A DNA stretch of 64,000 nt from Paenibacillus phoenicis. GTDB lineage: Bacteria; Bacillota; Bacilli; Paenibacillales; Paenibacillaceae. This document shows, in pieces, positions 61,729 to 64,000 of the stretch. The notes under the pieces are model-generated. The model was not told the DNA's origin. It was given only the letters and a program-made list of their open reading frames with translations, and did no database searches. Both the position numbers and the translations under genes were made by a program. The stretch spans positions 1,674,001 to 1,738,000 of the forward strand of contig NZ_JAYERP010000001.1 in assembly GCF_034718895.1 (NCBI RefSeq). The letters are read 5' to 3'. Each line of letters opens with the position of its first letter. The stretch's first letter is position 1.

Positions 61729-63085
61729 CTTCCCCCGCTCCTTCCGGCCTCATGCCCCAAACTTGACAATCTAGTTCTCCGTCCGTCACCTTCACCGTTA
61801 TCCGGTCGCCCAGTTCGACGTCCGATAACGACTTGATGATCCGTTCTCCTCGTTCATCGTAGACGAGGCTATAGCCCCGCGCCATGACTTTAAGCGGGCT
61901 TAGCGCATCCAGATGGCGAATGCCCGAGGCCAGCTGGCTGGACTTCTCCCGCAGGATGCCCTGCATCGCTTGCCGCAGCAGGCGATCCGCCTCCCGCCGC
62001 CGGCGTCCCGCGAACTGCAGCGCATCCCGTGGATGGAAGCGCAGCAGACGCTGGTGCAGGCGGTCTTGCGCCGCGCCGGCCAATTGCAGGCGCGTCTGCA
62101 TGTGGCCCGTCAGCCGCGAGGACAGCCGGTCCAGCCGCTCCGCGTGCTGGAGCAGGCTGCGCCGCGGCTGCGTCAGCGCCGGCGAGCGTTGCAGCCGGCG
62201 CAGCCGTTCGCGCGCCTGCTGCAGGCGGTGCTGCAAGCTCTGCTGCAGCACCTGTTCTCGCTGGCGCAAGAGCGCGCGCAGCTCGGCCGTGTGCGGCACG
62301 GCCAGCTCGGCAGCCGCTGTGGGCGTGGCAGCTCGCAGGTCGGCGACGAAATCGGCGATAGTGAAGTCCGTCTCATGGCCCACGGCCGAGATGACGGGAA
62401 TCGCCGATTCATAGATCGCCCGCGCGACCTGCTCCTCGTTGAACGCCCACAGCTCCTCGAGCGAGCCGCCGCCGCGGCCGACGATGAGCACGTCGGCCTC
62501 GCCCATCGCGTTCAGCGTTCGGATCGCTTTCACGATCGACGGCGCTGCCCCCTTGCCCTGGACAAGCACGGGGTACAGGATCACTGCTGCCTGCGGATAA
62601 CGCCGCCCCAGCGTCGTTAAGATGTCGCGGACCGCCGCTCCGGTTGGCGAGGTTACCACGCCGATCGTCTTCGGGAACCGCGGCAACGGCCGTTTGCGTC
62701 CCGGCGCGAACAAGCCCTCCGCTTCGAGCTTCTGCTTCAGCTGCTCAAAGGCCAGATACAGGCTGCCTACGCCGTCCGGCTGCATATGCGTCACGTAGAA
62801 TTGATACTGGCCATCCCGCTCGTAGACGGAAACATTACCGCGTGCAATCACGCGCGTGCCTTCTTTAGGTCGGAACGGCAGCCGCTGGTTATACGATGCG
62901 AACATAATGCTTTTGATCCGGCTGTCCGCATCCTTCAGCGTGAAATACATATGCCCGCTGGAATGATGCGTGAAATTGGAAATTTCACCGCGAATCCAGA
63001 CGTCGGTGAGCACCTGATCCGATTCCAGCTTCATCCGGATGTAGCGGTTTAATTCCTTGACCGTCAAAATCCGTTGCTGATCCAA
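61703..63085 (-). CDS. xseA: Exodeoxyribonuclease VII large subunit
   Basis: XseA cuts single-stranded DNA into oligonucleotides from both ends. I start it at the TTG at 63085, with AAGGAGG before it, giving 460 residues. The OB-fold (VWIRGEISNFTHHSSGHMYFTLKD, about 27-55) is followed by the catalytic domain with GVVTSPTGAAVRDIL and VGRGGGSLEELWAFNEE. The coiled-coil part (about 280-400) is unusually rich in Arg, Gln and Leu and has a local GC peak. It ends at the DELDCQVWGM domain. Confidence 0.94.
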   Translation of the reverse strand: MDQQRILTVKELNRYIRMKLESDQVLTDVWIRGEISNFTHHSSGHMYFTLKDADSRIKSIMFASYNQRLPFRPKEGTRVIARGNVSVYERDGQYQFYVTHMQPDGVGSLYLAFEQLKQKLEAEGLFAPGRKRPLPRFPKTIGVVTSPTGAAVRDILTTLGRRYPQAAVILYPVLVQGKGAAPSIVKAIRTLNAMGEADVLIVGRGGGSLEELWAFNEEQVARAIYESAIPVISAVGHETDFTIADFVADLRAATPTAAAELAVPHTAELRALLRQREQVLQQSLQHRLQQARERLRRLQRSPALTQPRRSLLQHAERLDRLSSRLTGHMQTRLQLAGAAQDRLHQRLLRFHPRDALQFAGRRRREADRLLRQAMQGILREKSSQLASGIRHLDALSPLKVMARGYSLVYDERGERIIKSLSDVELGDRITVKVTDGELDCQVWGMRPEGAGEDEGTGNQA

Positions 63086-63106
63086 AGGTGCCGCCTCCTT
63101 TCCGAG

Positions 63107-63306
63107 AATAAGGGCAATGTATACCCTTATTTGCTTCTCGTTGTCGCTGCTGATGAAGATAAGGGAACTTTTTTCCGTTATTTTATCGCTGTTGCCCCTA
63201 TATGCGGGGTTTTCCACCTATCGCCCAGCAATAAGGCCAAAAAAGTCCTCTATTTTCCCAAAATGCCATCATCAGAGCGAAATAAGAACGTTTTGTTCCC
63301 TTATTT
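63107..63306. repeat. Four-hairpin intergenic element, copy B
   Basis: Four units start at 63107, 63159, 63230 and 63280. Each begins AATAAGG or a near match and ends CCCTTATT, CCGTTATT or CCTCTATT. Units 1 to 4 correspond in order, direction and spacing to copy A at 33353-33551, and unit 3 of both reads AATAAGGCC...CCTCTATT. A central GC stem, CCCCTATATGCGGGG, lies between units 2 and 3. It fills the space between folD and xseA. Confidence 0.75.
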
Positions 63307-63332
63307 GAACCCAGTTATTCGACAACTTTAGC

Positions 63333-64000
63333 TTAAGCCAGCCCTTGCAGGCGTTTGGCTGCAATCAGCGTATTTTGCATCAGCATCGTAATCGTCATCG
63401 GGCCAACGCCGCCAGGTACGGGTGTGATCGGTCCGGAAATCTCTTTAACGTTCTCAAAATCCACGTCCCCGGCCAGCTTGCCGTTTACCAGTCGGTTCAT
63501 CCCGACATCAATGACCACGGCGCCTGGCTTCACGTAAGAAGCATCCACAAAGTTCGCGCGCCCGATTGCAACCACAAGAATATCCGCGAGGCGAGTCAAC
63601 TCTTTCATGTTCGCCGTACGCGAATGACACATCGTTACTGTGGCGTTCTCCCGTTGCAGGAGCAAGGAAACCGGCTTGCCGACGATGTTGCTGCGGCCAA
63701 TGACAACCGCATGCTTCCCGGCGATCTCCACGCCTGTGCGTTTGATGAGTTCAATCACCCCCGCCGGCGTACACGGCAGCAAGCTGTCGTCGCCGATCAT
63801 CAGATTCCCGACATTCATCGGATGGAATCCGTCAACGTCTTTCTCCGGCGAAATGGCATCGATGACCGCTTTCTCATCAATATGCTTGGGCAACGGCAGT
63901 TGCACCAGAATCCCATGGATATTCGCCTGATGGTTCAGCTTGTCCACCAAAGCGAGCAGGTCCTCTTGCGGCGTTTCCGCCGGGAGGCGATGAACCTCCG
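63333..64000 (-). CDS. folD: Bifunctional methylene-THF dehydrogenase/cyclohydrolase, N-terminus missing
   Basis: FolD interconverts 5,10-methylene-, methenyl- and 10-formyl-tetrahydrofolate. The open frame runs off the right edge, so only about 222 C-terminal residues are visible. They include [48 protein letters not shown]-type IDVGMNRL and the closing [14 protein letters not shown]. The catalytic Lys lies outside the window. It precedes xseA as in Bacillus. Confidence 0.95.
   Translation of the reverse strand, partial: EVHRLPAETPQEDLLALVDKLNHQANIHGILVQLPLPKHIDEKAVIDAISPEKDVDGFHPMNVGNLMIGDDSLLPCTPAGVIELIKRTGVEIAGKHAVVIGRSNIVGKPVSLLLQRENATVTMCHSRTANMKELTRLADILVVAIGRANFVDASYVKPGAVVIDVGMNRLVNGKLAGDVDFENVKEISGPITPVPGGVGPMTITMLMQNTLIAAKRLQGLA

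Overview
The window is chromosomal DNA from an endospore-forming Firmicute. It is most likely Paenibacillus or a close relative. I infer this from moderately high GC, strong AGGAGG-type ribosome binding sites, T-box and FMN riboswitches, and a dense set of sporulation genes (spmAB, spoVAA/AB/AF, sigF, spoIIAA/AB, spoIIM, spoIVB, spo0A, tlp, dacB/dacF). Their order follows the Bacillus subtilis ypu-yqi-yqj region. Nearly everything is core genome; I see no prophage, insertion sequence, CRISPR array, tRNA or rRNA. Most genes lie on the minus strand.

Layout. 1-3800: a YtxH-like protein, a polysaccharide deacetylase lipoprotein, a CPBP protease and two unknown proteins. 3900-6000: serA behind a serine T-box. 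6100-13066 (minus): the resABCDE cytochrome c maturation and redox-sensing operon, preceded by rluB. 13177-18513 (minus): spmA-spmB-dacB, ytfJ-DUF2953 and scpA-scpB. 18600-22800 (minus): the FMN-riboswitch-controlled ribD-ribE-ribBA-ribH operon. 22994-28045: tlp, ppiB, lysA and a reduced spoVA operon. 28188-30276: deoD and a split chromate transporter pair. 30355-33214 (minus): dacF-spoIIAA-spoIIAB-sigF. 33595-38371 (minus): deoB-punA-pdp nucleoside salvage, xerD and a DUF4227 gene. 38570-42623: fur, spoIIM, an endonuclease Q homologue, nudF and, divergently, a small mciZ-like gene. 42711-50222: an M20 peptidase, a 32-residue Prli42-like protein, lipB and a short bkd operon. 50284-51789: a CzrA/CDF zinc-export pair. 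52031-57413: spo0A, spoIVB, recN and argR. 57561-64000: tlyA-dxs-ispA-xseB-xseA and the 3' part of folD.

Functional themes. One is the compartmental sporulation programme: Spo0A, then sigma-F with its AA/AB switch, SpoIVB and SpoIIM, then spore cortex and germination proteins. Others are respiration control (ResABCDE, Fur), cofactor supply (riboflavin, lipoate, isoprenoids, folate) and DNA maintenance (RecN, XseAB, XerD, ScpAB, EndoQ).

The least explained material is intergenic. First, a 351-bp imperfect palindrome with perfect 12-bp ends lies between rluB and resA. Second, two copies of a roughly 200-bp element made of four short inverted repeats with the same 51/72/51 spacing lie at 33353-33551 and 63107-63306. 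Third, a chain of four back-to-back inverted repeats lies between spoIVB and the spo0A promoter. I found no clear new multi-gene system; these three elements are the best candidates for something undescribed.
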